The position numbers and the translations under genes were made by a program. The notes below the pieces were generated by a model, which had not been told where the DNA came from, ran no database searches, and worked only from the letters and a program-made list of their open reading frames with translations. From Dermacentor variabilis (Eukaryota; Arthropoda; Arachnida; Ixodida; Ixodidae): a stretch of DNA of 64,000 nucleotides. Of the stretch, positions 1 to 11,353 are shown in pieces; within the stretch, counting starts at the first letter, position 1, and the number at the start of each line of letters is the position of its first letter. Where the stretch lies: contig NC_134572.1 in NCBI RefSeq assembly GCF_050947875.1, positions 116,494,709-116,558,708 on the forward strand, in the 5' to 3' direction.

Positions 1-94
1 CCCACCACCGCGACTACTTTGCGGTACGCGTGGCTTAACACACGGGCCTTGCGACTCTGCCGGCTTTTGTTTCAGCTGCAGCTGGTTACGCCAG

Positions 95-145
95 CGTGGA
101 GGCACTCTGTGCCACGAAAGTAAGAAGAAGGTAAAGAAAATTTAC
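95..145 (+). repeat. 5' LTR terminus (U5 end) of element A
   Basis: The 51 bases at 95-145 recur exactly at 4730-4780 and are followed at 146 by a gypsy-type primer binding site, which marks this as the end of the 5' LTR. Upstream of about base 80 the sequence no longer matches the region left of 4716. The two LTRs therefore differ or have recombined, and only the terminus can be assigned with confidence. Confidence 0.7.
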
Positions 146-163
146 TGGCGCAGTCTGGACAGG
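146..163 (+). promoter_or_regulatory. Primer binding site of element A
   Basis: TGGCGCAGTCTGGACAGG starts directly after the LTR terminus. It closely resembles the TGGCGCAGTCGGTAGG type of site used by the 17.6/297 group of gypsy elements and attributed to tRNA-Ser. It differs from the leader motif of the two large gypsy elements in this window, so element A belongs to another lineage. Confidence 0.6.
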
Positions 164-516
164 ATCGAAACAGTCGACGACAAGGAACGCTCTGCATTCC
201 GACTGAGGCGTCGCAGACAGCGAGGAAGTTCGCCGAAGACTGCAAGAAGCAACTCGGCAACGACATCAGACTTCGGCGTGGGCAAGAATATCCGCAGCTG
301 AGGCGAAGCAAGCCGTCAATTCCAGGGCATCGACGGTTCCTGGCCGTCTCCGTTTCAAGCAAGGTCCCGTGAGCACATTGGAACTTTGGTGCGACCGACG
401 GTGCCGACCCTGCAACAGGCAAGGCGTGGCAGTGGCGACCAGCAGCATCTCAGCAAGTGGTGAGTCCTCTCGTTCTTACACCTCGGGGGTACCGCTGCCT
501 AGTCGTACTGTAACGT
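164..516 (+). other. Untranslated leader of element A
   Basis: This stretch lies between the primer binding site and the gag start. It has short open frames on both strands but nothing recognisable. It probably serves as the RNA leader carrying packaging signals, which is inference. Confidence 0.4.
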
Positions 517-2955
517 ATGAATACGAGGTTTGCTCACTTGAACCCCGACAGGAGAAATCAGCCCGTGATGAGTGAATTGGGAGCCGAGAATGTCGAGGAC
601 CACTCAGAGGGGTCTGTCGCATCAGAGAGCCGCAGGGAAATGGACCTCAGAAGCCTCGCGGATCAGCGCCGAGTGCTTGAATTGGAGGTGGAGCTTGCGC
701 GACTTAGGCAGAACGGAAGCGGAAGCTCACGGGGGAGCGGGCACGCGTTGGGTGTGCAGGATCGCTGCAGTGAGCTGAGACGCTATGCTAAATGTCTCGC
801 TGGGGTGCTTCCAAAATTTCCGTCAGAGGCCGAGGCTCCGGTGTGGTTTGAGTCTGTTGAGAGCGCCCTGAAAGCATATGAAGTGCCGAGGGAGTTTTGG
901 GGACAGATTGTTTTCCCGTTGGTGGCGGAGAAGGTTCCGTTTTTGTCCACGAGACTTAGCCCGGCGGAACACAAGGATTATCCGAAAGTCAAGGAAACAG
1001 TACTTGACGAGCTTAAACTTTCCGCAGGGGAATACCTCAAAAGGTTCTTGGGGTCAGGAAAGCGCATGAACGAAGGATGGAGACCATATGCAACTCGCCT
1101 TCTAAGCTACCTGCACTTTTATCTTCACTCGAGAGGTGTGTCGACGTTCGAGGAGTTGGTTAAACTATTGGTCGCGGACCAATTGAAGAAAAATCTGTCA
1201 GATGACGCACTCCGGTACGTCACGCTGCAGGAAGGGAATACGTGGCTAAAGGCACCGGACCTAGCGGCGCTACTGCGGACATTCGAGGAGGCGCAAGGCA
1301 AAAACAGCGCAGGGAAGCAGCTGAAACAAAAGACGGCAGAGTCGCAAGGCCAGAGGGTTAAGCCAGGCGTACCGCAAAGTAGTCGCGGCGGTGGGAAAGG
1401 TCAAGGCGCGGAGACAAAACCAAAGTTTGGAGGGTGCTTCTCATGCGGCTCTAGTGGGCATATGAAGTGGAATTGTCCACTGGGCCCGGGGCAGCAAACA
1501 TCGAACGTTCCGAGTACTAAGAGCGATAGCTTGTCGGCGCACGTGGCGATAGGAGAGCCAGCAGCCGGGCACAGCGACCTCGTTCCCGTGGTTCTGGAAT
1601 GTAAGGATAGGCATATCGACGCAATTTTGGACACGGGAGCGGAAATTACAGTGTTGCGCGAGGGCGTAGTGCCGCCGGAGATCGTACAGTCGCACGGAAC
1701 GATCAGCCTAACCTCCGCCTTCGGAGAAAAGGTGAGGGCGAAACTCGCGGTGGTCCCGCTGACAATGTCCCGCGAATGTGGCGTTTTCGCAAACGTAAAA
1801 GAGGCGGTGCCGGTGTTGTGTGCGTTAACGGACAAGCTGACAGAACGTACCGATTGCCTGCTGTCAGAGGAAGCATGGCAGTTGCTTAAGGACGAGTGCG
1901 TTTTCAAGGGGGTAGTGAAAATCGGAGACCAAAAGGCAGACAGCGCCCAGCCAGAACTCGAAGGCGTTCCATCGGACACAGGAGCTGTGAGGGCAAACGA
2001 GAAGCCTGCGTCCGACGTAGTCCGCGAGGAGTCAGTGGCGTGCCTTTCTGGGGAGTGCGGCGCAGCCGCGCAGACTACCGTTTCAGATTCGCTTGCGGAG
2101 GCGCAGCGCCGACAGTCGGTTGCGGCTGAGTTGGCTAGAGAGGGTGACGGGGTTAATCCCGAAGTGTCGCTAAGCGGCCCACCCGATGATGATAAATCCA
2201 GGGAGGAGATCGTGGAGGGAGAGGCAGGTGGATCGAGTGTCTTCGAATTGGGGGCTGATGGCTGGGTTGACAGAGAGTGCGGCAGCGCTGCGGTTGCGAT
2301 GCAAGCATGCACTGAGGTTGCAGAAAAGCAGCAGCCGGCAGCTACAGCGTCCGTGGGCTCATCGGTGGTGGATCAGGTTTTGGCAATGGCCGACATCACT
2401 CTGGTGAAAATGCCAGATGTCCCAAAAGAAGGGAAGACCCCGGGTGACGTGGCTTTCACTGATGGCTGCGTTGAGGAGCGTCGTCGTGAGGCGTGTGGTG
2501 GCCAGAAACGCGGTGGGATCTCGCCGAGCTCTCGGGAAGTAGAGCTAAATCTAGTCCCGCTCGTACATCCTCAATTTATAACTGAACCAAGCGATGGTTG
2601 TGCTCCCATTCACGAGGCACAAGTGATGGCCTTGCTGAACTTAAGCGCCGACGTCAGTGTTCCCGTGGCGACAGCTACGGTGTTGAGAAAAGCAGGCGAG
2701 GACGCCATGTGCGAACCAACCGAGGTCTCGGCTCGATTCTCGATGCCTCCGAAAGGGGGAGCGTGCAGGGCTGGTCTCGCGGTTTCTGTCGTAGCACTGA
2801 ATCCAGGTGCGCTCAGGCCGTTCGGGAGCATGAGTTTTTCGAAGCGGTCGTGGCGTGATGGAAGCGTCGTTTCTGAACAGACGGTTTGTCGCAGGGCGCG
2901 CTGCGAGATCACCCGTACACGCTGTGGGGATCACCCATTCGACCCCGGCGGCTAA
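517..2955 (+). CDS. gag: Gag-protease polyprotein of LTR element A
   Basis: An intact 812-codon frame. Residues 45-65 form a short charged helix (RRVLELEVELARLR). About 95-250 is a capsid-like helical domain whose last part (TFEELVKLLVADQLKKNL) resembles the SCAN-like C-terminal capsid fold. A CCHC zinc knuckle follows at Cys307, Cys310, His315 and Cys320. A retropepsin site, Asp-Thr-Gly-Ala, sits at 372-375 in ILDTGAEITVL. Residues 480-812 are acidic, low-complexity and unrecognised. The first ATG is at 517, but Met18 at base 568 (MSELGAEN) is a plausible alternative start. Gag packages the element RNA and the protease would process Gag. There is no frameshift into pol because pol is absent. 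The frame being open over 2.4 kb suggests fairly recent activity. Confidence 0.8.
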   Translation: MNTRFAHLNPDRRNQPVMSELGAENVEDHSEGSVASESRREMDLRSLADQRRVLELEVELARLRQNGSGSSRGSGHALGVQDRCSELRRYAKCLAGVLPKFPSEAEAPVWFESVESALKAYEVPREFWGQIVFPLVAEKVPFLSTRLSPAEHKDYPKVKETVLDELKLSAGEYLKRFLGSGKRMNEGWRPYATRLLSYLHFYLHSRGVSTFEELVKLLVADQLKKNLSDDALRYVTLQEGNTWLKAPDLAALLRTFEEAQGKNSAGKQLKQKTAESQGQRVKPGVPQSSRGGGKGQGAETKPKFGGCFSCGSSGHMKWNCPLGPGQQTSNVPSTKSDSLSAHVAIGEPAAGHSDLVPVVLECKDRHIDAILDTGAEITVLREGVVPPEIVQSHGTISLTSAFGEKVRAKLAVVPLTMSRECGVFANVKEAVPVLCALTDKLTERTDCLLSEEAWQLLKDECVFKGVVKIGDQKADSAQPELEGVPSDTGAVRANEKPASDVVREESVACLSGECGAAAQTTVSDSLAEAQRRQSVAAELAREGDGVNPEVSLSGPPDDDKSREEIVEGEAGGSSVFELGADGWVDRECGSAAVAMQACTEVAEKQQPAATASVGSSVVDQVLAMADITLVKMPDVPKEGKTPGDVAFTDGCVEERRREACGGQKRGGISPSSREVELNLVPLVHPQFITEPSDGCAPIHEAQVMALLNLSADVSVPVATATVLRKAGEDAMCEPTEVSARFSMPPKGGACRAGLAVSVVALNPGALRPFGSMSFSKRSWRDGSVVSEQTVCRRARCEITRTRCGDHPFDPGG

Positions 2956-4729
2956 GTAGGAGCTGTGGGGGGGTTCCACTCCACCTATGTTTCACCTTTG
3001 TTTGAGGTGTAGGATGCTTATGGCATAGTTAAAGGCATGCTCGGGTAAAGGCAGCGGTGTTTCCGAGGGAGATAAGATACGGGAGGACTTTGCGGTGAAC
3101 ACTCGCACGGAAAATAGTGACGTGCGGAACTATTGAACTATAGAACAGAACCGTGCGATGAAGTGTGTGTACTTCAAGTGAAATAAGCGTTTTCTGTCGT
3201 ATTATTGCATGCGTTCAAGGAGTTCTTTTTGTTCTGTTGTCTGTCTTTGGTGTGCGTGTGTGTGTGTGTGCGGTCATTAATGTGACACTGTGACTCGCAA
3301 ATTTGTTCATGAGCCGTGTTCGGTGGTTGTTTGGCTTTGTTCTTTTTCAGTCGTTAGTGCTTGTGCATTGTGTGTGCCTGTACGACATTTCGTTCAGGTA
3401 GTGTTGCTGTATGACCATTGTGTGCTTGCATTCAGTGTTAGCGCAGAGGGGCTCGGTTGTTAAGGAGCGATGCTAGTTCAGGCCGCCCCGGGCGGGGCAC
3501 AGAAATCATAGTGCCAAAAGCGTGACATTTGCTTTACTTTCTTTGCAACATCCTTTTTGTTTGGTTAGTATTCAGGTACCCGCATTTGAGCGCGTACATG
3601 AATCTTAGGGAGGGCGTGTAAAGTATGTTGACAAACGGCATGGACGCTGAAAGGTAATTTCGCCCCAGAATTGTGGGAGGTCGCCATTTTCGTTCGCCGA
3701 GAGTAAAACCAGCCGGGCGCTTCGGTAACGAGTCGGAAGGCGCTCTTTGGCGGCAGATAGCCCGCGCCGACACCTCGGGACATCTTAACCTGTCGCGCGT
3801 GCGGTCTTGAAACGTAGGAAAGGGTGCGACGTTGGGGGCCCTTTGGCCCGGAAGCGCGGACGGAGGCGCCCTGCCTGGGACGGACCACGGGAAGAGCGTC
3901 GTTAGGGCGTCAATGGGCACGCTTGGGGTACAAAGGGGCAACTTAAAGCCAGAGGAATCGGTAACCCGACGCGCGGTCTCTTGAAAGGCAGGCTGGCACC
4001 CGAGACAAATCCATCTGTGCACTTAGCTTTACGGGCCCGCCGGAGGAGACGAACCATGCACAAGACGGCATGGTGAATCGGTGGGTGCATTTCGGCAGGG
4101 GTGCCCTTTGCGGCACGCAGTGCGCGATGGTTTTAATTAAGGTGCGAGGATGGGGCGATGCAGATGGTCGTTTCCCGTAAGTGTTCGTCAAAGTGTCGGG
4201 AGGCTTTTCCATATATGTCGCGGAGACGAAACGGTTGGGATGTGATTTGTTTATTTGTTGTTTGGGTGGTTCCTTTCTCTCCCTCTATCTCTCTGAATGT
4301 TCCGAGGAACGCAGAGAGAGGGTGAGAGAAAGAGAGTGTCCAATGAGTGACAGCCCAGTTAACCCAATCAGGTGATTGGGGTGTCGTGATTTGCCGTGAG
4401 GGGATTCGGGAGGAGCAACTGAAGGGTTAAAACCTGGCTCCCGACCTCTCACGGTGGTTCCGGGCGCAGGAAAGGTGCTCCGCACTTTCGGCTCTGCCGA
4501 GTTAAGGCGCCGGTCCCAGTGTAACCCAAGGGTCTTGACGTACGAACGGTGCTACGCACTATCGGCTATGTCGAGTTGATACGTCAGACCCACTGTAAAT
4601 AGCTGTCAATGTAAATATTCTGTACATAAAGTCTATTCTCCAAGTGCAACGTCTATGGCGTCCCATCTCTGATGGAAGGGGAGAAACGACGACAGCCGAA
4701 GAAAAATTTTCTACCAAGTCAGCTGGTTG
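2956..4729 (+). other. Non-coding 3' part of element A and probable 3' LTR
   Basis: No recognisable domain in either strand. It contains a short GT run (3252-3271) and a GA/CT-rich patch near 4280-4345. The stretch from about 4500 probably belongs to the 3' LTR, with an A-rich TGTACATAAAG near 4620 as a weak polyadenylation candidate. The left LTR edge cannot be fixed because the matching 5' LTR is outside the window. Two antisense open frames at 3534-4022 have no protein character that I recognise. Confidence 0.45.
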
Positions 4730-4780
4730 CGTGGAGGCACTCTGTGCCACGAAAGTAAGAAGAAGGTAAAGAAAATTTAC
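4730..4780 (+). repeat. 3' LTR terminus of element A
   Basis: Exact match to 95-145. The base after it (4781) begins minus-strand RTE LINE coding sequence, so this is the outer edge of the element. Confidence 0.7.
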
Positions 4781-6050
4781 TCTCACATTCTTTGTCGTTT
4801 CTTTATTACGTCATTTGTTACTTGGGAGAGCTTGCCTACTGGTTGCCTTGTTGCCTTGCCTCCCACTTCAATTGCTGCCTCTGAAGCCAGCCTCGTTACG
4901 GTTTCATTCATTACCTCTATGTCATCGTCATCATCATCATGAATCTGTTCTAAGTCTACATATTTGTTTGCAAGTACCAGCCTTAATTTTTCTGCATTTA
5001 CTCTTAGTACTTCTAAGTTTACCTGTTTCTTCTTGACCAATTTTACTTTTTGTCTGTTCAAATTGAGGTGAATCCTAGCCCTCACTAACCTATGATCCCT
5101 GCACTTTACCTTACCTATCGCTTCTACATCCTGCACTATGCTGGGGTCGGCAGATACTATGAAATCAATTTCATTTCTCGTTTCCCCATTAGGGCATTTC
5201 CAGGTCTGTTGCTGCGTTTCCTGAAAAAGGTGTTCATTATTTTCAGCTTATTCCCTCCTGCGAATTCTACCAGAATCTCTCCTCTAGCGTTTCTAGAATC
5301 GACACCGTTGTTTCAAATTGCCTGTTCACTCGCCTGTTTTCTTCCCACTTTTGCATTGAATCGCCCATTGCAACTGTTACCCGAGTTTGCACATTTCTCA
5401 TCGCTAATTCAACATCTTCATAAAACTGATCTACTTTCTCATCGTCGGGACTGGACGTTGGAGCGTAGGTTTGTACTACCTTTAATCTATACCTCTTATT
5501 GAGTTTGATTACGACTACTGGTACCCTCTCGTTAATGCTGTAGAATTCATCTATGTTGCCCGCGATGTCCTTATCCCCGCTAGCCCGCTTAGCCCGCTAT
5601 GTCCTAATCCTACCCCGTATTCCTTTTTATCCGGGAGACCTCTGTAGCAGAGGACATGGCCATTATTCAGCAATGTGTTAGCCTTACCACTTCTAATCTC
5701 ACTGAGGCCGATAATATCCCAGACAACGTCTGATATCTCTACCAAAAGTCCTGCTAAGCTAGCCTCACTCGAGAGGGTTCGGGTGTCGCACGTTGCAAGA
5801 GTCAGTTTCCACTGGTGGCCCGTCCGGACCCAGAGATTCTTAGCACCCTCTGATACGTTGCAAGTCTGACCACCGCCTTGTTCAGGTGCTCCGCAGTCGC
5901 TAGGGATAGTGGGCCGATGGGTAATTGAAGATATCATTAGGGAGGTTGTGGCCAAATACTGCACCAGCGAGGCCAATTCCTGTTCTGGTGAGGGAGTGTC
6001 TTTGTTCAAGCTAGTGGGCCTTCCTAATTTGGTCGTACTTGGATTAGTTT
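4781..6050 (-). pseudogene. RTE-type LINE fragment: endonuclease half of ORF2, decayed
   Basis: Read on the minus strand from about 6009, the translation shows an APE-like endonuclease N-terminus (TCDTRTLSSEASLAGLL, DIIGLSEIR, LLNNGHVLCYRGL), a segment matching a QTYAPTS/DDEKVDQFYEDV core in another frame at 5140-5540, then a linker rich in Asp ending in SQVTNDVIKKRQRM at 4783. The linker is recognisably the same as the one at 61230-61380 in the second RTE copy. At least two frameshifts break it, and no RT follows because element A interrupts the LINE at 4781. The RT half, if present, lies left of the window. Tick gene sets often mislabel this kind of sequence as craniofacial development protein 2. 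Confidence 0.75.
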
Positions 6051-7028
6051 AGACCCACTCGCCGTCGGCATCGTTCGCCGATGTGAGGCGTCACACCAAT
6101 CCTGCAGATGTAGTGCCCTGGAGATGTCAAATTCAGATACACCATAGTAAAAAAAAAACGGGGGGAGGGGGGGAGCTGAATTTCCGACCACCGCCACCGA
6201 GCATTTGACATAGCTCAGTAAGATAATCCCGCAGGCGGCTAGGCTACCTTGTCGCCGGAAAGTATGGCCCAGAGGGCCCCACATGCCTAAGAGGTCCGCT
6301 GATTTGTCCATTCTTTGTGGGCTTCGTCCACCCTTTGCGGGTCATAAGTTACACGATACAATCTCAAATATCGGTGGTCCTTACCTCTTGTTTCCCGAAT
6401 CTCACGCATGCACGCAGTCTTGAACGCGCCTAGGTACACGATATATTTTTATACTAGCTCTCTCGTCATACTACCTGAGTTGTGTGCAGAGATGAAGAAA
6501 AATGCGCTGTCATATTACCGTCTGCAGTGTGTGAATAATTACTTTGCAAGTTTGTCATCTTGTAAGATTAGCCCAATAAAAGTTACCTGTTGTTACTCTT
6601 AATAAGTCGTTGCCTTTCCAGTGGCTTAGAATTCTGCCCCCTCCCCCCCCCCCCCGCCAAGGCTCCAAGAACCGGCACTCATCCCCTGCTACCACCAGCC
6701 ATTGCTCATCCATTCCCTTGTACGAAATAAATTAGATCTAGAAGCTCGTGCATTTTGAATTGTTTTCCAGTTGCAGATTTGCTGCTATGAAGTGGCTGTT
6801 ACGTTTTCGGTATGAATCGTAAAAGTAAGCTTTGCATAAAATGTGCGCATGTGAACATTAGAAATGCGTTTAAATTTACGTGTCTGCACCGCATATATCG
6901 AAAACGTGCAGCTGCTGTAAACTACGTTTAGTGATGAATGACGGTCACGGTTAACGGTCACTGACATGACTGCAGGCACGATAACTTTCTTGGCGACATT
7001 CATTATTCGTCTCGTTTCGGCAGCCAAA
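6051..7028. other. No gene seen; probable RTE 5' flank then unique DNA
   Basis: The first 250 bases on the minus strand may be the 5' untranslated part of the RTE element. The rest holds G/C homopolymer runs (6150-6180, 6640-6656) and AT-rich DNA. I see no coding, RNA or repeat signature. Confidence 0.4.
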
Positions 7029-7569
7029 ATTATTATTATTATTTGTTTTGAACACATATACACATATACACAGTTAACAGGAAAGGGAAAGCGAGGAGCA
7101 GGCTGGCAACTGCCACCGGAAGGGGCACTACGTCTGTCTACTCTTCTGAAGGGAGGTGACAGAAACACAGAAATGGAAGATAGGAAGGCGGGGAGGAAAA
7201 AGGAAAGAGGAAAGGAAGAGCAACAGTACAAATCTATAGAGTAAAGTACAACACTGCAACAGGACAAATCTAAAGACTAAAGTAGAACTCTGCAGCCGGA
7301 ATTAAAGTGACGCCGCGTCGAACAGCGTCCACAATTATCAACCACATCCATGGCTAGTTCACTATGCGGCTAATTGTGCGCTCCACGATGAGACGCCAAG
7401 TACAGCTGCATGTAATCACCGTTTCATCGGTATTCGGTTCACAATATACACTACAAGGTGTTTGAACCGGCCACCTCCCATCTTCGAAGGAAGAAGCGTT
7501 AGGGCACAATACTGATCACACACAGTAGGGCCAGTCGCTGAAGGTCACGCTTACTACAGAATGTTGATG
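7029..7569 (-). other. 3' untranslated region and tail of the I-type LINE
   Basis: Non-coding sequence from the ORF2 stop to the (AAT)n tail. On the minus strand the last 200 bases contain a pyrimidine-rich stretch, then CCCTTCCGGTGGCAG, then CCTGTTAACTGTG before the tail. The same block at 33035-33236 shows it is a family-specific LINE terminus. Confidence 0.7.
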
Positions 7570-10500
7570 CTACAAAAGTGAACATAAGTTAGTTAACTCT
7601 ATAAAGGTTAGTAGGGCGCGATGGGCCTGATCACGTTTAGATGCACAGCCACTGGGGTATAAACATTCCTCGAGTGTCGCACACCGCAGGCCAAGGAGAT
7701 GATATTTTTTCACTAGCGACATGCGCTGCGCACTGAAAGCGGGACACTCAAATATAAGGTGCTGAAGTGTCTCGTAGTAGCCACAAGACGTGCACAATGG
7801 ACTTTCCACAAGCCCTTGTCTGTATAAACGTTCGTGCACGTTCACGCAACCAACCCTCAGCTTGAGCAGTTGTGCTCTAGCGCGACGAGACAAGCCTCGA
7901 CCACGAACACGGGGCGGGAACGTTACATTTGCAACGCGCTGATCTGGATGCTGCTTGAGAGGTGGCGGCGAATCAGCAGACGAGCGTCATCAAGCTTGCA
8001 CAAAATTTCTGGGCAGTCACAGTTGTTATCAACGCAACTCGAAGCGAGCCGATCAGCCTCTTCATTTCCTGCGATTCCTACGTGTGAAGGTATCCATTGA
8101 GCACCGAGAGATACCCCACGTGATGTAATTTTGCTCGCAGAGTCAGTAATGCTGCGCACAAGTGCACAATCAAGCTCACTGTTGTAACCTGCTAAGGGCA
8201 GCACGGGAGTCTGTAAAGATGACAACCTTCGATGTAATTAACTCCTCTTGCACGTATTTCAATGCAACATTAAGCGCTGCTAGTTCTGCAGTTGTTGACG
8301 AAGCTGGATGAGGTATTTGAAATATACGTCGTACTTTAGTTGAAGGGCAGAAAAAAGCTGCAGAGGCGCCTTGACCGTCGGTGTGTACAGATGCATCTGT
8401 GAATACTTGAAGATAATCTGGAAACTTTTCGAACATGTGAGACTGAGCCAATTGGAATATTGCCGAAACAGCCATATCAGACTTTTTGTGCATGTCAGGG
8501 ATTGTGAGGTAAATGGGAAGTACGTGTTTCGTGATACTTTTTGGAGGCGGAGACGTATCTGAAGCAGCATGTTCAGAAATGGTAGTGATATTCATAAATA
8601 AAGCCGCCATTTTTCCCATTCGAGATAACGGGCGGTTAACGAGACGATCAAGGAGCGATTGACCATTCGATGCGCGGTGCAGACGCTCAATATGATACAG
8701 AGCTCTCTGATCTGCTTGCAGCCTCGGGGGTAACTGATGCGCTTCAGTGAGTAATGCAATAGATTGCGCCTCACGAGGTAATCCAAGCATTAGTCGAAGG
8801 GCAACGCGATGATCTCGCTCCAGTTGGGACATCAAACTATGTGGTATGTTCAAAATTGGTAATGCGTACAGCATGCCTGAGAGTACAGATGACTGGTACA
8901 CCTGAAGAGCCGTTGTTTGGTCGCAGCCAGCACCTCGAGCAGTCAAGGCGGCCACATACTTAAGGAGGGAGTGCGATTTGCGTCGTACAGATTTAACGGC
9001 AGGACGCCAAGAGATGCGATCATCCACAATTAACCCCAAATAACGGTGTTGTCGCACCCAGTTTATAGGCGTTTCGTCAAGATACAGTCGGCTCATTGTT
9101 CGACGAGCGCGTTGTTTAGGGTGATATGCTATTGCAGCCGACTTAGCAGGTTATATGAGCAGGCCAACTTCACCCAAATACTCCGAAGTAGCGTTGAGTG
9201 CTCTTTGCAAGCTTGCACGAAGCCGCGGACCAAGGTGCGAAGGGCCGCTTATCCACAGAGCAATGTCATCTGCGTAGACAGCTATGCTCACAGGGAAGTC
9301 AGTGTATCGAGGCAAACGATTTGGAAGCGCGGCGAGTACTGCGTTAAACAAAAGCGGCGATGATACGCTGCCCTGTAGAACACCGCATTTCACATTTCGG
9401 TATTCACTAGTTACTCCTCCGACACGCACTTTCACCCGGCGCTCCGACAGAAAATTATGCACAAATTGGAGCAGACGACCCGGCATTCCCGCGGTTGCAA
9501 GAGCGAAAATAATCGCCTTATGCGGAACTGAATCGGAAGCTTGCTGAATGTCTAGGAAGAGCATGTGGCCGGAATGCTTGTTTTCTTTAGCAAATCAGAG
9601 TGCTGTGACAAGGTCTGATATGCTGTCCAGAGCCGAACGGCGGCGACGAAAGCCACTCATCACATCAGGGAAAAAATTCAACTCCTCTAGCCTGACATCT
9701 AAGCGAAACAAGGCCATTCGCTCCATTAACTTGGTGATGTTTGAAGTTAGGGATATTGGCCGGTAGGACTTGAGGTGCCTTGCTAGACGCCCGGGCTTTA
9801 AAATTGGTATTACCACGGACGATTTCCACTCAGCAGGCATTACACCGGTTTCCCATACTTCATTATACTCATCCAATATACGGTCATGGGAACTCTTATC
9901 AACGTTCCCCAATGCTTGGTACGTCACACCATCTGCGCCTGGAGCGGTGCGGCGTTTGGAGAGGCTCAGCGCGTGTCGCAGCTCCTCAAGAGTGAAATCT
10001 GCCTCGTCCATCTGGCAGGCTGAACCGTAGGAAGCGGTTACGGTGCTGTGACTTGTCAAAGAAGGAATGTCGCTAATTGTGGTGTCACTGGATGCAGGAG
10101 AGACGAAAATGTCTGCAAATGCCTCCGCTACTACTTTTGGTGACTGGCCAGTCGCTATGCTCAATGTAGCCGTAGGATTCTTGCAGATTTCAGGAGTGCG
10201 GAGAGCCTTCAGTATGCGCCATACATTTCCAAAACCACTTCCAGTATGCAACGAACTACACAAAGCTTCCCAGCTCTTGCGACGAAGCTGTTTTGTATGC
10301 CGCCGTATGGCTGCATCAATGCGATTGTATATAGTCCAGTCGGTGCGTCGTTTAGAGCGATGTGCCCGTCTATAAGCGCGCCGTCGACATGCGCGGAGCC
10401 GCAAAAGCTTTAGATCGGGATTTGGTTTGCCGATATTCCGTCGTCGTTGTACTGTAGCTTTTTGTAAGCACTCACTCATAAGTTTAAATAGGCTGTCTTG

Positions 10501-11271
10501 AGATGGTGCCTCTGAGATCAGCTGTCGGAACTTGTGCCAGTTAGTAACTGTATAAACGACATCCTGGCGACCCGCTGTATGTGTTGGTGTTAACCAAATG
10601 GGTAGGTGATCTGAGCCCCACGGGTCAGGTTCACATGACCAGGCTAAGCACACATCTCTCGTTGTTATCGCAAGGTCTAGAGTGGAATGCTCCTTTTCTC
10701 TACCTATAAATGTAGGTGAACCGTCATTCAGTATTTGGCGATCGTTCTTGATAATGAACTCCTTAATCTCTGCCCCACGATTGTCTTGGGCACAGCTACA
10801 CCATCGTGGATGGTGGGCATCAAAATATCCGCATAACACAAACGATGCACCACACCGAGACAGTAAGTACTCAAGTAGCGAGGTATCCGAAGAACGTGTA
10901 GGCCTGTTGTATATGCTTGCCACCGTCGTACACACACCTCTGAGGCTAACAGTAACAGCTACACACTCAAACTCATCGTCACAGATGCCATCTGTGTCAA
11001 TAACCGCGAAGTCCAAGTGAGCACGAACGTGCACTGATGCTTTTGAAGCATTGCGCGTATGCGCCGCCTCCACACACTGGAAAGAGCCACAAGCTGGTTC
11101 CGCACATCGAGTGTTACTGTGGACACCCACGAAGCCTGGTAATCGATATTCGTCTTTCCTTACGTTAGTTTCCTGAAGCGCTATAACGTCTGGTGGAGTC
11201 TTCATAGCGATTAGTCGAACGACTAGATCAGCGTGCCGCGGTCGCATCGACCTGACATTCCATTGTAGCAC
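7570..11271 (-). pseudogene. LINE ORF2: endonuclease, RT, RNase H, zinc finger; 2 stops, 2 frameshifts
   Basis: Begins MLQWNVRSMRPRHADL (endonuclease motif), with ALQETN and SDHLPIW further along. RT follows with RTAPGADGV, YRPISLTS, GFRRRRSALD, LDIQQASDSV and an intact YADD box (AVYADDIALW). RNase H shows FTDAS, TTAELAAL, IFTDSRAAL and WIPSHVGIAGNEEAD. A Cys/His finger (CTSCGYYETLQHLIFECP) lies near the C-terminus. Damage is light: in-frame TGA at 9595-9597, in-frame TAA at 9151-9153, a frameshift near 8178 and another near 7920. It would have made the nicking and reverse-transcribing enzyme for target-primed insertion. Because RT catalytic residues survive, it decayed recently. Confidence 0.88.
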
Positions 11272-11353
11272 AAAGGGGCGACGCTGCTGACAACTGTTAG
11301 GATTGTTTCCGGTAAAACGTCTAGCGAAGGCTGTCGAGGACAGGAACGAGTGC

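Larger units (their letters stand above)
1..4780 (+). mobile_element. Gag-only LTR retrotransposon A, 5' end cut by window
   Basis: A non-autonomous LTR element on the plus strand. A 51-bp terminus (95-145) is repeated at 4730-4780, a primer-binding-site-like sequence follows the first copy at 146, and one long gag-protease frame lies between (517-2955). No integrase, reverse transcriptase or RNase H motif is visible in any frame between 2956 and 4729, so the element would need pol from elsewhere. Its right end abuts an RTE-type LINE at 4781 in the middle of that LINE's post-endonuclease linker, so the LTR element inserted into the LINE. The left junction and most of the 5' LTR lie outside the window, so the target-site duplication cannot be checked. 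Confidence 0.75.

Noticed and set aside
1401..2312. 303-codon antisense frame within gag of element A
   Set aside because: It shadows the gag frame on the opposite strand; no domain.
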